Source of the DNA: Spodoptera frugiperda
Taxonomy: Eukaryota > Arthropoda > Insecta > Lepidoptera > Noctuidae
Assembly (NCBI RefSeq): GCF_023101765.2
Contig: NC_064224.1
Location: 4,036,103 to 4,100,102, forward strand
Direction of reading: 5' to 3'
Length of the DNA: 64,000 bases
The notes below the pieces were generated by a model, which saw only the letters and a list, made by a program, of their open reading frames with translations, was not told the origin of the DNA and ran no database searches. Shown here piece after piece: positions 24,845 to 35,634 of this stretch (its first letter is position 1; every line of letters begins with the position of its first letter). A program made the translations under genes and the position numbers.

Positions 24845-24905
24845 ATATTAAAAAAAAAACAAACATCCAACAGAGTACCTCCTCCTTTTTCGAAGTCGGT
24901 AAAAA
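24845..24905 (-). repeat. Fragment of the GACTTnAAAAAAGGAGGAG repeat, inverted
   Basis: GAGTACCTCCTCCTTTTTCG AAGTCGGTAAAAA matches the start of 5833 in reverse. Two overlapping open frames here are not supported as genes. Confidence 0.45.
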
Positions 24906-25347
24906 CTGATCTATTTCCACTCAAAATGTCTGTACTGTATTATTTTCCTTGCCATTATCGAGTGCAAAAACGTTTATTTCATTAAAGTTCTTTAAACAGT
25001 CATTAGCGAATGCAGGTTGCGTGCATTTTATTTATAAAAGTGTAGCTGCGAAACGATAACGACCGGTCATTATCTCAGTTGTTATATTTGTCCAATCCAA
25101 TTACTTTAAATGGGTATTACAAAATAAGAAAAATACAAAATTGAGATTAAAAAAAATACTTTATTTCTTTCGTTATTGTAATGCATTAATTATTATTAAT
25201 TGTTTATTGATTCTCATAAGTTTATAAATTAAAAATCTTTGAATGACCTTAAATTCTTGAATGAAATGGAACATAATATCTAAAAATCTAGTCGTGGGTA
25301 ACTATATCATAATAATTATGATCAACACCCTAGACAGGATGTAAGAT

Positions 25348-25624
25348 CGTCGCGAGTGACACTCCGGGCGAGCAAGGGTAGCTCACCGCCCGAACAGAAT
25401 CAGACCCGTGCATGCGGCGCGTCGCGTTCCTCGCGCGCCTCAAAGAGCCATCAGACCACTACAGATGGGGCCCAGTAGGGCTGATGCCTGATCCGGAGCT
25501 GCGGACTACATAGCGGGTTTACCGGGGTTCCAGCTCGAAAAGCAGGAAAAGGAACGGGGTGGTTTTTAGTCCAAAGCGGGAGAGTAAGATAAGAGATAAT
25601 TTCCCCCCCTCACAAAAATAAAAC
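25348..25624 (+). mobile_element. Family D retroposon, long copy
   Basis: Flanked by the 15-bp repeat GACAGGATGTAAGAT (25333-25347 and 25625-25639). Contains GAGCAAGGGTAGCTCACCGC and ACATAGCGGGTTTACCGGGG. Its 5' end differs from the 41463 copy. Confidence 0.85.
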
Positions 25625-25695
25625 GACAGGATGTAAGATGGTTATGCTATAACCTCCACGCTTGACACAGTTAGAGATCGTGAATATGAAATTTT

Positions 25696-25713
25696 ATAAG
25701 TAAGTAAGTAAGT
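25696..25713. repeat. (TAAG)n short tandem repeat
   Basis: ATAAGTAAGTAAGTAAGT. Confidence 0.85.
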
Positions 25714-26035
25714 ATATACCAAAAACAAACTAGGTACATCAAATCTCACAAGAGCAAAGAAAATAAAACAGTTTCGAAGGGAACAGCGATATAAAACATT
25801 TGGATGCTTGTTTTCGTCGAGTTTTAATCGGTCTGACAACATAGCAATCTTTCAGGCCCTTACATTGCGACTTACATATATTAGGTTGCTGAGTGACGAA
25901 GCAGTGGAGTTGCTGTATTTGTGTTTCTTCTTTAGTTTTTTTTTTATTATTATGACACAATAATAATAATAATTTACAAACAGAGTATTATTTTGCTTAT
26001 TAATTTCTACTGTACGTAGGCACACGGGGTGACAC

Positions 26036-26130
26036 GTTGTGTAATCCACAAATTAGGTTTCATGTGTATGTGGACTTGTATGTTTGTTCGATATAAGAGC
26101 AAAACCTAGCGTGGAGCAAGGATTTTTTTT
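26036..26130 (+). repeat. SINE family B 3' fragment, decayed
   Basis: TTGTGTAATCCACAAATTAG, GGACTTGTATGTTTGTTCGA and AACCTAGCGTGGAGCAAGG follow the family order with many changes. Confidence 0.5.
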
Positions 26131-27884
26131 TTTAATAAAAATAATCTCAAATTTACGACGATGATTTAGAATCATCGATTTTTCCTCGCTTATAAAAAAG
26201 ATGGATTCCATAGCATTATAGTAAGAGACGTCAGCATCGCAACATTTCCAGCGTCCATAACTATTTGAAGACACCAAACCAAACGTCTTTTCTCCTGTTA
26301 CCACATCTATTCTTTCACAAATCTACCATCCGTTCACTTTTTGGCTGTTTCTTTCAAGTTGAAGACAAACACGAATGTTCTAAGTCGGTAGCCTTTTGTT
26401 TGTGAGACGCCTTCGACAATGTATCTTTGTACATTCTCACTATGTTAACGTCGTATTCTATTATCGTTTGATAGCAACTGAATGATGTATTTCTTGAAGG
26501 TCTTTTTGAAAATGTACCTTAATGTATCTTATTTATGTTTTCTTTTTCTTTTTCATTTGGATTGTATATGTACGGTATGTATTTTATGTTACATTTTATT
26601 TAATCTTGGAGTCTAAATGGTATCAAATTATTTGTTTGTATTTTATACCGTCCAGCATTTATGAAAGAGTAAGCTACGTAAATATTTGCATAATTATATT
26701 GCATCGTTAAATGATTTTAAGGTGCAAATATTACACTAACAATACATTAGATAATTAGTTTTAATTACTCTTATAGATGTATTTTTTTAACATGCGGTGC
26801 GACCTGCTCGCAATTAAATGCTCATTCAGCAGAGGTGCAACATTAAAAACACACACATGACATGCAATAAACCATTCAATGTTTAGTGCAAATATTTGCA
26901 AACCAGGATTATCAACTCTAAAATCCATCTTCACAAAGTAACTGCAGCGAAGACTGCTGAAGTTTTCATTCAGAAATCGTTTCCAGGAAGAATCAAATAA
27001 AATGATTCCCCGGACAGTAAATGAAACTACCTTTTCTAAGACAATCGTGTTCCGGAGAGCTCTAAAGCGTTGCAGTGCAAGACGGAATTCTTGCTTTAAG
27101 ATTTCGGTATACCTCTAACAAAAGATGACTAAAGTAATTGTCGTCAAGTGGCACTTTTTGAGGATAAAGGAAAATGTTTTCAATTTCTTCCCCAAAAGAC
27201 TGTTAACAATTATGCTTTTTTGTACAATTTTTGTTATTGTGAAACAATCATGTTTGATGTTTGTAAAGTGTAAAAAATCTTAGCAATTCTTACTGCGCCA
27301 TACAAAATTTATTATCAATTTAAAGTATAAATCTCCCGATGAAGTTTGATCACGGTGGCCAGTTTTTCTGACTAGACGATGGGCTTCTTATAAACTATAA
27401 GAAGACTAACTTGTATAGATTTTTTATTCATATTTCAGATCTTCAATTAAATTAACAGCAAAATACGCAATCCCACGGTAGACTGACGTACATAGCTTTC
27501 AATTAAATGTAAAACTTATAGAATAGATTTAAATATCTTAAGAAAACCTTTGGAGACCTTACAGCTGATTACACTTCATAATTTATTCTCTAAGTTAACC
27601 TCTGAAAGTTATTCTGAGAAGAAATAATTATGACTAGATAATTCAATTTCGAGTTCGAAGTGAGAGATGAATTATTTTTGTTTTTAAGGATAAGAAAATG
27701 ATTATTATTTTGATTTCTGTGAATCTTGGTCTATAAGATTATTAGAATTAGAAGACGGGACTTTCAAATTGTTTTCCAAAGCCAAAAAAAAACATAATGA
27801 ATAATTTTATTCGTAAGTTTTTGTTGGCCTCCAAAGGATTCGATTTTATGATAAAATTTTCGGTACATATAAGTATAAGTAAGG

Positions 27885-28060
27885 CTTTTGGGGAGGGGGG
27901 GGTTTCGGGTTGCTGGTACTCCGGCTCAAAGAGCAGGAGTATAAACTTAGTGGTTTATAGTCAGTCAGAGTCTGACATACCCTATCGCCTCGTCCAAGGC
28001 GGGAGAAGACATTGGATGTATAAAAAAAAAGTTCTTCCCCCCTCAAAAAAAGTTCTTTAT
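27885..28060 (+). mobile_element. Family D retroposon, altered 5' end
   Basis: Starts in a G run (27893-27902) then GGTTGCTGGTACTCCGGCTC and CCTATCGCCTCGTCCAAGGC; ends CCCCCCTCAAAAAAA. AAAAGTTCTT occurs on both sides of the last segment. Confidence 0.7.
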
Positions 28061-28192
28061 TACCATTAATTCCCTGCAGCATTACTCAAAAAAACCTTCC
28101 TAAAACTACCTTCTAAATCAAAAAAGCAATCCCAAAACAAACTTCCATTACCCACTGTGTCCCTACATTACGTACTCAAAGCGAAACGCATA

Positions 28193-28222
28193 AAGATAAA
28201 GATAAAGATAAAGATAAAGATA
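28193..28222. repeat. (ATAAAG)5 microsatellite
   Basis: Five near-perfect hexamers, forming the 3' tail of the LINE on the minus strand. Confidence 0.9.
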
Positions 28223-28520
28223 TTTTTATTTGCATTAACATGAGTGATATTACACATAGGAAATACATGTAATGGTGGTAGAATAGGTATGAGCTACATG
28301 TTATGCCGTCTAGGCGTACAAATATTTGTAATTTTAATTCTTAATCATATAAAGAATTATATAAAATTATTAAACTTAAATAAACAAAACAATGGAAGAT
28401 AATCTAACAATAAGTTATCACAATATATGGCAATGTAATCATAAACAACAAAGTTAGAAATTAATAAGGATTATTATATTATTAAATTATATTACAAAAC
28501 TATTAAAAAAATATCAATAA

Positions 28521-31250
28521 TTAAAAATCTAGGTTATCATTTAAAAAATCTTCTAAGCTATAATAACATTTCTTGTATAACAATTTTTTAAGTTTAGTTT
28601 TAAACAAATTTAAATTTAGCACTTGTATGGATTTAGGTATTTTATTATAAACTTTAGGACCTAAACATATTATGCTTTTGTGCAACAATGCAGTTCTAGA
28701 GGGATGAATGCAAATGTTATTTTTACGACGATTTCTGACATGATATTCAGACAGACGCGGAAACAAATGCAGGTTGTTTCTGACAAACAACGCAACTTCA
28801 AGAATATATAAAGATGGAAGTGTTAAAATTTTGTGTTTGGTAAATAGCGGCTTACAACTATCCATACTTTTTATTCCGAACATAGCTCTAATGCAACGTT
28901 TTTGTTGTTTGAAGATTATATCTTTATGAGTCGAATTTCCCCAGAAGATTATTCCAAACCTAAGTACAGACTCCACAAGTCCGTAATATGCTGTGAGTAA
29001 AGTTTCCGTGCTAACTGTAGGGGCTAACTTATATAGGGCATATGCTGACTTACTAACTCTTTTACTTATTCCGTCAATATGAGTTTTCCAATTGAGTTGC
29101 CTATCAATAGTTAAACCCAAGAATCGAGTTGTATCTACTTCTTGAATAGTATACTCGTTATACCTTAGGTTTACCGGTAATGAATTTGATATGTTTTCCC
29201 GCTGTTTAAAGTGCATTATATTAGTTTTTTTAAGATTAATTTTTAAATTATTATTATTAAGCCAATCAATTATATTTGATAATGAATTATTTATTTCGAG
29301 ATTGTAATTATTTGGATCTTTACATTTTACAGTTATTGTGCTATCGTCAGCAAAAAGGACCATAGGTTCTGTAGTTGCTGACGGTAGGTCATTTATGTAT
29401 AATAAGAACAGGAGGGGACCTAATACACTACCTTGAGGAACGCCATAAAATACACTACGCTTATGAGATGTAAATATTTGTTCGCTTTTAGTTTTTGGAT
29501 TAAACTTTGTTACTTCCGTTATTTGTTGACGACCTGTTAAATACGACCTTATTAACTCCAATACATTACCTCGTATACCGTATGCCGAGAGTTTGTCTAC
29601 TAAAATATTATGATCTACGCAGTCAAACGCTTGTGACATATCGCAGTATATAGAACAGACGGGCAGGGATCTGTCTACATGTGTGTATACATTGTATAAG
29701 AAGTCGTATACTGCCATGTTTATATTTTTTCTTTGCCTAAAACCCTTTTGATTATCACATAAAATCTTATGTTTTTCTAAATATCTATTGATTTCAATAT
29801 AAAAGTATTTTTCAAATATTTTAGAGAATATAGGTATTAAAGCTATTGGACGGTAGTTCTCCATTAAAAATTTATCCTCTTTTTTATGCAATGGTTTTAT
29901 AATGGTAAGTTTTAAGTCACTTGGGAATGTACCGTTCGCTATACAAAGGTTTATTATATGACTTAAGTGGCATGCAATACCCTTATCCACTGTTTTAATT
30001 ATTTTAGTAGGTATTCCGTCATAACCGACACTATTTGTGTTTCTTAAATTATTAATAATTCTTAATATCTGATTAGGTAGACAAGGCGACATGAACATGG
30101 AATCTGTATTGTGATTAATTAATCTCGTAGATTGCTTTCCTGCACCAACGGTAGGTTTTACTTTTTCAATAAAATATTTATTAAACGCGTTCGCTATTTC
30201 TGAAGGATTTTGAATATAAGTGTTATTAAACTTTATTTTATCAATCGATTCCTTTGGTGTAGTTGTTTTGTTATTATTAATTATTTGCCATGTTGATTTA
30301 CTTTTATTAGTTGATATATTTATTTTATAATTATTCTGTGCCCGTTTTGTTAAGTTTATAATTTTTTTAATTTTTTTCGAGTAGTTTTTATAATTATATT
30401 TATTTTCAAGTGTGGGTTTACGTCTATAACTCCATAACATCTCTTTTTTCTTTTTAGAACACATCTTGATTCCACGCGATAACCATTTCGGTTTATTGTT
30501 TACTCTCACTAATACTTTTTTTATCGGAAAACATAAATCGAAGAATAGTTTAAATGTATCTATGAAATTACTATATGCTAGTGTTGGGTCCTCAGTTTCA
30601 TATACATCACTGAAAGACAAGCTTTGTATACATGTTTTAAATTTCTGTATATTATCAATATTATAATCTCGCGTAATCTTATACCAATGTTTTAATCTCA
30701 GCATTTTTTTGACCGGGATTTTAATTACTTGTGCTGTATGGTCCGACATACCAAGTTCTAGTATATTAGTTTCGCATTGTTTCTGAAAATTATGGGCAAA
30801 GTTGTCTATACATGTGTTACTTATTTTTCTAGTAGGTTGTTTTAGAGCTAGTTTAAAATTATAATTCAATAGTAAACATTCAAAATCTAAAGTTACATTA
30901 TTGCACTTCAAGACATCAATATTGAAATCACCGGCCACAATAGTATTATTGGATTTAATTTTAGAGGCATGTACAAGAATTTCCTCTAATCTTTGAAAGA
31001 ATAGATTCAAATTATTATGTTTGGGTACTCTATACACACAGATAACAACAATCCTACATTCTATCAGTTCAATTGCACAACACTCGATAACATTATTAAT
31101 AGATAATTTACTTATTTGAGGGAGTTCTCTAAACTTATGTATATTGTTTACAATTATGCAAGCTCCAACTCTTTTGGTCTGTGTACGACTGTAAGTTGAG
31201 GCAAGAGTGTAGTTGTGTATGTTAAACACTTGTTCATGACCGGCTAACAT
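28521..31250 (-). CDS. Non-LTR retrotransposon pol: AP endonuclease + reverse transcriptase (CR1/Jockey-like group)
   Basis: The protein nicks target DNA and copies the element's RNA. From the first internal Met (31250) it is 909 residues. The same frame is open upstream to 31409 and restores the missing start of the endonuclease domain (NVLHQNIAGL...DVICITEH). Endonuclease motifs: GDFN (107-110) and SDH (169-171). RT core about 450-660: NYRPIAL, QKGFRQ, DMSQAFDCVDH, GVPQGSVLGPLLFLLYINDL and the catalytic FADD (633-636). No frameshift or stop interrupts it. No ORF1/gag is present, so this is a 5'-truncated copy. Clade placement rests on motif style (SDH and QGSVLGP as in CR1/Jockey relatives) and is tentative; element identity is certain. 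Confidence 0.93.
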   Translation of the reverse strand: MLAGHEQVFNIHNYTLASTYSRTQTKRVGACIIVNNIHKFRELPQISKLSINNVIECCAIELIECRIVVICVYRVPKHNNLNLFFQRLEEILVHASKIKSNNTIVAGDFNIDVLKCNNVTLDFECLLLNYNFKLALKQPTRKISNTCIDNFAHNFQKQCETNILELGMSDHTAQVIKIPVKKMLRLKHWYKITRDYNIDNIQKFKTCIQSLSFSDVYETEDPTLAYSNFIDTFKLFFDLCFPIKKVLVRVNNKPKWLSRGIKMCSKKKKEMLWSYRRKPTLENKYNYKNYSKKIKKIINLTKRAQNNYKINISTNKSKSTWQIINNNKTTTPKESIDKIKFNNTYIQNPSEIANAFNKYFIEKVKPTVGAGKQSTRLINHNTDSMFMSPCLPNQILRIINNLRNTNSVGYDGIPTKIIKTVDKGIACHLSHIINLCIANGTFPSDLKLTIIKPLHKKEDKFLMENYRPIALIPIFSKIFEKYFYIEINRYLEKHKILCDNQKGFRQRKNINMAVYDFLYNVYTHVDRSLPVCSIYCDMSQAFDCVDHNILVDKLSAYGIRGNVLELIRSYLTGRQQITEVTKFNPKTKSEQIFTSHKRSVFYGVPQGSVLGPLLFLLYINDLPSATTEPMVLFADDSTITVKCKDPNNYNLEINNSLSNIIDWLNNNNLKINLKKTNIMHFKQRENISNSLPVNLRYNEYTIQEVDTTRFLGLTIDRQLNWKTHIDGISKRVSKSAYALYKLAPTVSTETLLTAYYGLVESVLRFGIIFWGNSTHKDIIFKQQKRCIRAMFGIKSMDSCKPLFTKHKILTLPSLYILEVALFVRNNLHLFPRLSEYHVRNRRKNNICIHPSRTALLHKSIICLGPKVYNKIPKSIQVLNLNLFKTKLKKLLYKKCYYSLEDFLNDNLDF

Positions 31251-31779
31251 GAAATGTTCAGTGATACATATTACATCAATGTCTACTTTATTATCCTTTA
31301 GCTCATCTAAATGAATAGATAATATATCTGTTTTATTTATAAGACCTGCAATGTTTTGATGTAGAACATTTAGAAACTTAGTATCGAAAAAACAAAGAGT
31401 TTGAATCTTCTACAATTACAACATTCATTCACCCATACTCGAATACAATATTTACAATTCATGAGACCGATGACAATGCTCTCCTCTTTCCACACGAAGA
31501 AGCATCCTCAATTTCTATGCAATGTGTGAAAAAGAATGTTTAGATTTATTTGCATAGATTTAATTTACACGTTCATTCATTTGGAAATTGAGAAAAATGG
31601 GGTTGGCTTGAATGGGGTGATATTTATAGGTCAAAGTGCAGAATTGTATTGTGCAATGATATATAATATAATATGATTTGCAATACTGATGGCTGGCTAT
31701 TTTTTCGCCCCAGACTGAAGTTATTTTTTATTGGAATAGGAGGCAAATGAATAGGCGGATAAGCCGATGGCAAACGATA

Positions 31780-31945
31780 TGGATGCTTCCCTACGGCTAC
31801 GGCTACGGCTTTACTATAGTAACATTGCATACTGCGAAGCTGCGCATCATTCTTGCATAGCTTAGTATCAGTGGAAACGGTCACATAGATTCACAGCTTA
31901 GCTATTTTACATCTTTGTAGCAAAGTCACATTGCACCTGTAATAA
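31780..31945. mobile_element. Harbinger-type MITE fragment
   Basis: GCGAAGCTGCGCATCATTCT, GCATAGCTTAGTATCAGTGG and GAAACGGTCACATAG match the interior of the 10351 copy. CGGCTACGGCTACGGCTTTA upstream is a short local repeat. Confidence 0.55.
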
Positions 31946-32467
31946 AAAAATGTTGTTTATTAACTTTAAGATCCGATCTACTTAAATAATCTACAGATTC
32001 AGAGTGTGTCATTTAAAATTGGTGTTTTAATTGTTAGTACCTTAAAGCTAAGTTCATTTCCAGTTTTCCAGGCTTTTCATAAAGCAACACGTTATATTTA
32101 TTCACACAAAATTCCCTATATTTCCCATACCATAACCAATTATGAAATCGTTTGTTATTTACCCTCATTTATTACAAAAGACGACGCTTAGGACAAAAGG
32201 GTCCTCCCTAAAAATACAAAATATAATTAAATTCTCGACTTTGACCCTTAGGGCATCAATTATAAGAACGATACTAAACTTGTTTACACTACCAAAACCT
32301 ATGGAGGGTGTAACAACCAATAATTATAATATAACAATACTCGTATATATTTTATTTCACAAGAGGTCCTTACCCTTATAGAGCCATATTTACAATGTAA
32401 AAGTTTATTCATGAGTTAGTTATAACGATTAACATTTTATTACAATTTTATCTATAAACTGTTTTTT

Positions 32468-32620
32468 TTAGGGGGGGGGGGAATCATCCACTTTTCCTTC
32501 CTTGCTCGAGGCGAGAGGTAGTGTCAGACTCTTACTTACTGACTAAAAACTATTCCGTTCTTACTTCTGCTTTCTGTGCACTGGTAATCCCGCTAAGTAG
32601 TCCGCAGTTTCGGATCCGAA
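32468..32620 (-). mobile_element. Family D retroposon, inverted
   Basis: Starts after a run of G (32471-32480) with GAATCATCCACTTTTCCTTC and ends TCCCGCTAAGTAGTCCGCAG; diverged. Confidence 0.7.
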
Positions 32621-32639
32621 GCCCTTCTTAGTCTCATCT

Positions 32640-32758
32640 CACCCAGACCGAAAACAACAATTTTTGGATCACACAAAGAGTTGCTCCGTACAGGAATCGA
32701 ACCCGCTACACGTTGCGCGACAGCCGGTTACTCAGCCAGCGCACTAACTACACAGTCA
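32640..32758 (-). repeat. SINE family B 5' half, inverted
   Basis: AGGAATCGAACCCGCTACAC (complement of the B box) and CGCGACAGCCGGTTACTCAG match the family head; the 3' half is missing and a family D copy lies immediately upstream. Confidence 0.7.
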
Positions 32759-34118
32759 ACCATTCACTTATCTTAATATAATATAACTAATATCAAAATT
32801 CCTAAACCAATAGTCAAAAAGCCAAAGCAAAACTTATGATTCCTAAATGCACAATAACCAGTTATTTACCAAGCCACTGCATTTTTTATACTCGATCCAA
32901 ACGAAGGGTTGGCTGATGAGAAATTAGAGCTCGTTCACGCAACTCCAGTAGCTTCCAGTTATTACATGGCTTGCTATACGAATGGAGTATTAAATGCTTT
33001 TACCTTTTTCGCCTTATGTTGGTGTAGAGTACGCAACTTTGTTATTAACGTAAGTAAAAGGAGGTACAGATGAAAACATCGAGTAATGTTCGCTTTATAT
33101 TATGTTATAAGTCACCGTTTTGGTATGATAAGTTATCCATAACCTGTGTTACGATTCGAAGTACTATTGTAGTTGGGCCATTACAAACGTGTAAACTTCC
33201 ATAAGTCAAATTACTTTCACACTTATGCGGTATTGTCAAATTACCTTAGCCCATCTATAATACAGAAAATATCTAAAGTAGAAAAACTCAATAGCATCAT
33301 CAAATCAGTCTATAAATGTAACTCCATTAACTACATACTCCGTACAACGTAACAAAACAAAAAGCAATTTACTCGTAATTATATGACCCAAATATCAGGC
33401 GAATAACCGAGATTGAGCCCTTTCAGGCCACCATTAAAAGCTCATTTTCATTCATTGAAGTGTTCCATAGTATGGAGACATTTCGACGAGTTTTTAATGA
33501 AAAATCCTTTGAGAAATACAGTTAAAGTAGCGTTCTCTATATTAATTAGCTGAATCATTGTTTGTTGTGAACAACAAACTTCTTGCTACGTGTATTATTG
33601 TATGATTTAAATATGATGACTTTTTAATAAGTTCCGGGTTGTGTTAAAATATAAATAACTTGAAGGAAAGTCACAAAAACTTATTCCTTATTTAACAAGT
33701 TGATCCATTTTGATCTCCACTTAGATGAGTTATTGCTTTGAACTACAAAGAACGTCTTTGGGTTCAAAGTCAATAAATAAATGCGTAAATAACTTTAATT
33801 GGATAACGTCTCATGGGGACCTAATGAAAATAACTAACAAAATGGTCTAGACTAAAAACAGAATTCATTTCATTCAATTTGATAAAATTTTAACAAAATA
33901 AGGTAATGTTCACATTGGTGAGAAATAAAGCATTTTTCTAACTATGATGGTTTTAATAAATTTTTCAGATATAAATAAATGGTTTTTATTTCTTTAATTT
34001 ATTAAATGAAAGAAACATAATATATTTCTTTAATTTATTAAATGCACTAACAACATAGGAGAAAACAAAATACTGAATTAACTAAAAATTACTGTTTACT
34101 CACATTTAATTGAGAAAA

Positions 34119-34161
34119 TCTCTACTAGTTTCGAGTCATAAAGGGACTCTTCATCATGAGC
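34119..34161 (-). repeat. Dispersed repeat with hammerhead-like fold, copy 3
   Basis: Same order as copy 2 with one stem I mismatch. It is flanked by AACTAAAAATTACTGTTTAC on the left and the inverse of AACTAAAAATCACGGTTTA on the right (34203-34223), so the unit is about 150 bp with inverted ends. Confidence 0.5.
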
Positions 34162-34796
34162 AGCGTACGACGTGTCTATTTGTCCATTAATGTACATAAT
34201 TAAACCGTGATTTTTAGTTTATTATGTATGTTTTATGACAGTGACTTTTAAAATAAAAAATAAAACAAGTACTAGTGAACAATTGTTCAACTGTCTCCGA
34301 AAATACTGAGATCAACCATAGAAGTAAAACATTTTATATTTTCTTGTGACCCAATCCTAAAACCGAACGACCTTGAATAGCCTTGGAATGAAAGCCTGAA
34401 CTCCCGCCTCGTTTCCACGTCAGGCACATAAAACAAGAGAGCAAATAGATTCAGAGGGCTCTCGATTTTTGTTTACTTTAAGCTTCGTCTACACTGGGCA
34501 ACTTTTAACACGCAACTTGCGGGATAAATTGTTGCTCAATAAACTCAACACGTTGTTTGTCTAACTACAGATATTCATTTATTAGTAGAAAAAAAACATG
34601 CATAATTTTACAGTTTAAGCCAAAACATTATACAGTTAAAGTGATATAAAATACTTCACATTATTCACAAAAAGTACGGTAATTTTAATCACTTAATACT
34701 AATTCATCAGCTATCCATCTTCTCACAAAATTTTAAACATTCACGATGTTCATCATTCATGATTCATCGGCGTCACGTCTTCATTGAAAAAGTGTG

Positions 34797-35262
34797 TTGC
34801 CAACAGTAGGTTACAGTTGTAAATTAAATGTTGCCTCGTTAAAGATGGCTTTATCAACTCTGGCTGCTTGACTCTCCCTGGTTGCATCTACTAGCAAGTC
34901 ATTAATACTACTCTACTTTACTTTACCGACTTATTCCGACCATTCGATTCCCGTACGGAGCAACTTTTTGTGTGATCCACAAATTGTAGTTTCGGATTTG
35001 GGTGGTTTGTATATAATATGAACTGGTATGTTTGTAAACGCACCCACGATACAGGAAAAAATCTTAGTGTGGGGCAACATTTTGTTTAAAGAAAGAAAGA
35101 AAATAAATAAAGAAAACTCCACTTCATCAATACCAGCAACACAGTTATGCAACGTAGCTAAAGATATTGGGTTATGTTGCGCATCAAATGTTGCCTTGTG
35201 AGAACCAGGCTTTACAAACTCTGGACGCCCGACTCTCAGGCTATCTCCCGTTATTTGATTTC
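34797..35262. repeat. Two related ~55-bp segments flanking a SINE B fragment
   Basis: 34833-34885 and 35186-35240 share AAATGTTGCCT, GGCTTTA and AACTCTGG followed by GACTCTC. The SINE B fragment (34950-35082) lies between. Confidence 0.45.
34950..35082 (+). repeat. SINE family B 3' part
   Basis: CGTACGGAGCAACTTTTTGT through ACGATACAGGAAAAAATC and GTGTGGGGCAAC. The tRNA-like head is missing or unrecognisable. Confidence 0.65.
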
Positions 35263-35480
35263 CAAACACTAGATTTAGCTGCGTCAGTATTTCTAGTATC
35301 CGTCCAAATTGCCGTACCTATTGATTTTGTAACGATCGCTTTTTTGCACGTCCATTTATGCTTTCTGTGGGTTTTATTTTATGTTTATTTTATTTTATTG
35401 GGAGTATACAATCATGTCTGTTTTTACCAGATTATTTCATTGTGATCGGTGAAAGTATTATTAGGTCTCGTAATTAGGTA

Positions 35481-35632
35481 CCCTTAGTATGAGTTTGCTT
35501 TACGTTTAAAGTAATCGAAACGAGAGCGTGTTCGGTGCTCTGATTGGTTAGTTTATTCGAGCCGGCCAATCAGAGAGTCGAACGCGATCTCGTTTCGATT
35601 ACTTGAGACGTAAAACAAACTCATAGTGAGGG
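35481..35632. mobile_element. TA-flanked palindromic MITE (152 bp)
   Basis: TA at 35479-35480 and 35633-35634. The two halves are inverted copies over about 67 bp (ATGAGTTTGCTTTACGTTTA / TAAAACAAACTCAT; AGTAATCGAAACGAGA on both arms). Tc1/mariner-type target. Confidence 0.8.
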
Positions 35633-35634
35633 TA

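Larger units (their letters stand above)
25640..27884. other. AT-rich intergenic, nothing coding
   Basis: Contains a TAAG repeat and a SINE B fragment. Several overlapping minus-strand frames at 25642-26304 have low complexity and no domain. Confidence 0.5.
28193..31409 (-). mobile_element. 5'-truncated LINE with hexanucleotide 3' tail
   Basis: After the pol stop (28521) about 300 bases of AT-rich 3' UTR follow, ending in five tandem ATAAAG units (28193-28222 on the plus strand; CTTTAT units at the element's 3' end). A short repeat in place of poly(A) is usual for CR1-type LINEs. The 5' edge lies at or beyond 31409, where the coding frame meets a stop and similarity ends. No target duplication was recognised. 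Confidence 0.85.
31412..34118. other. Intergenic with MITE, family D and SINE B fragments
   Basis: 32760-34118 has no recognised repeat or exon. Confidence 0.5.

Noticed and set aside
24639..24924. Two overlapping minus-strand open frames of 93 and 69 codons
   Set aside because: Overlapping frames, part of an old interspersed repeat, low complexity and no domain.
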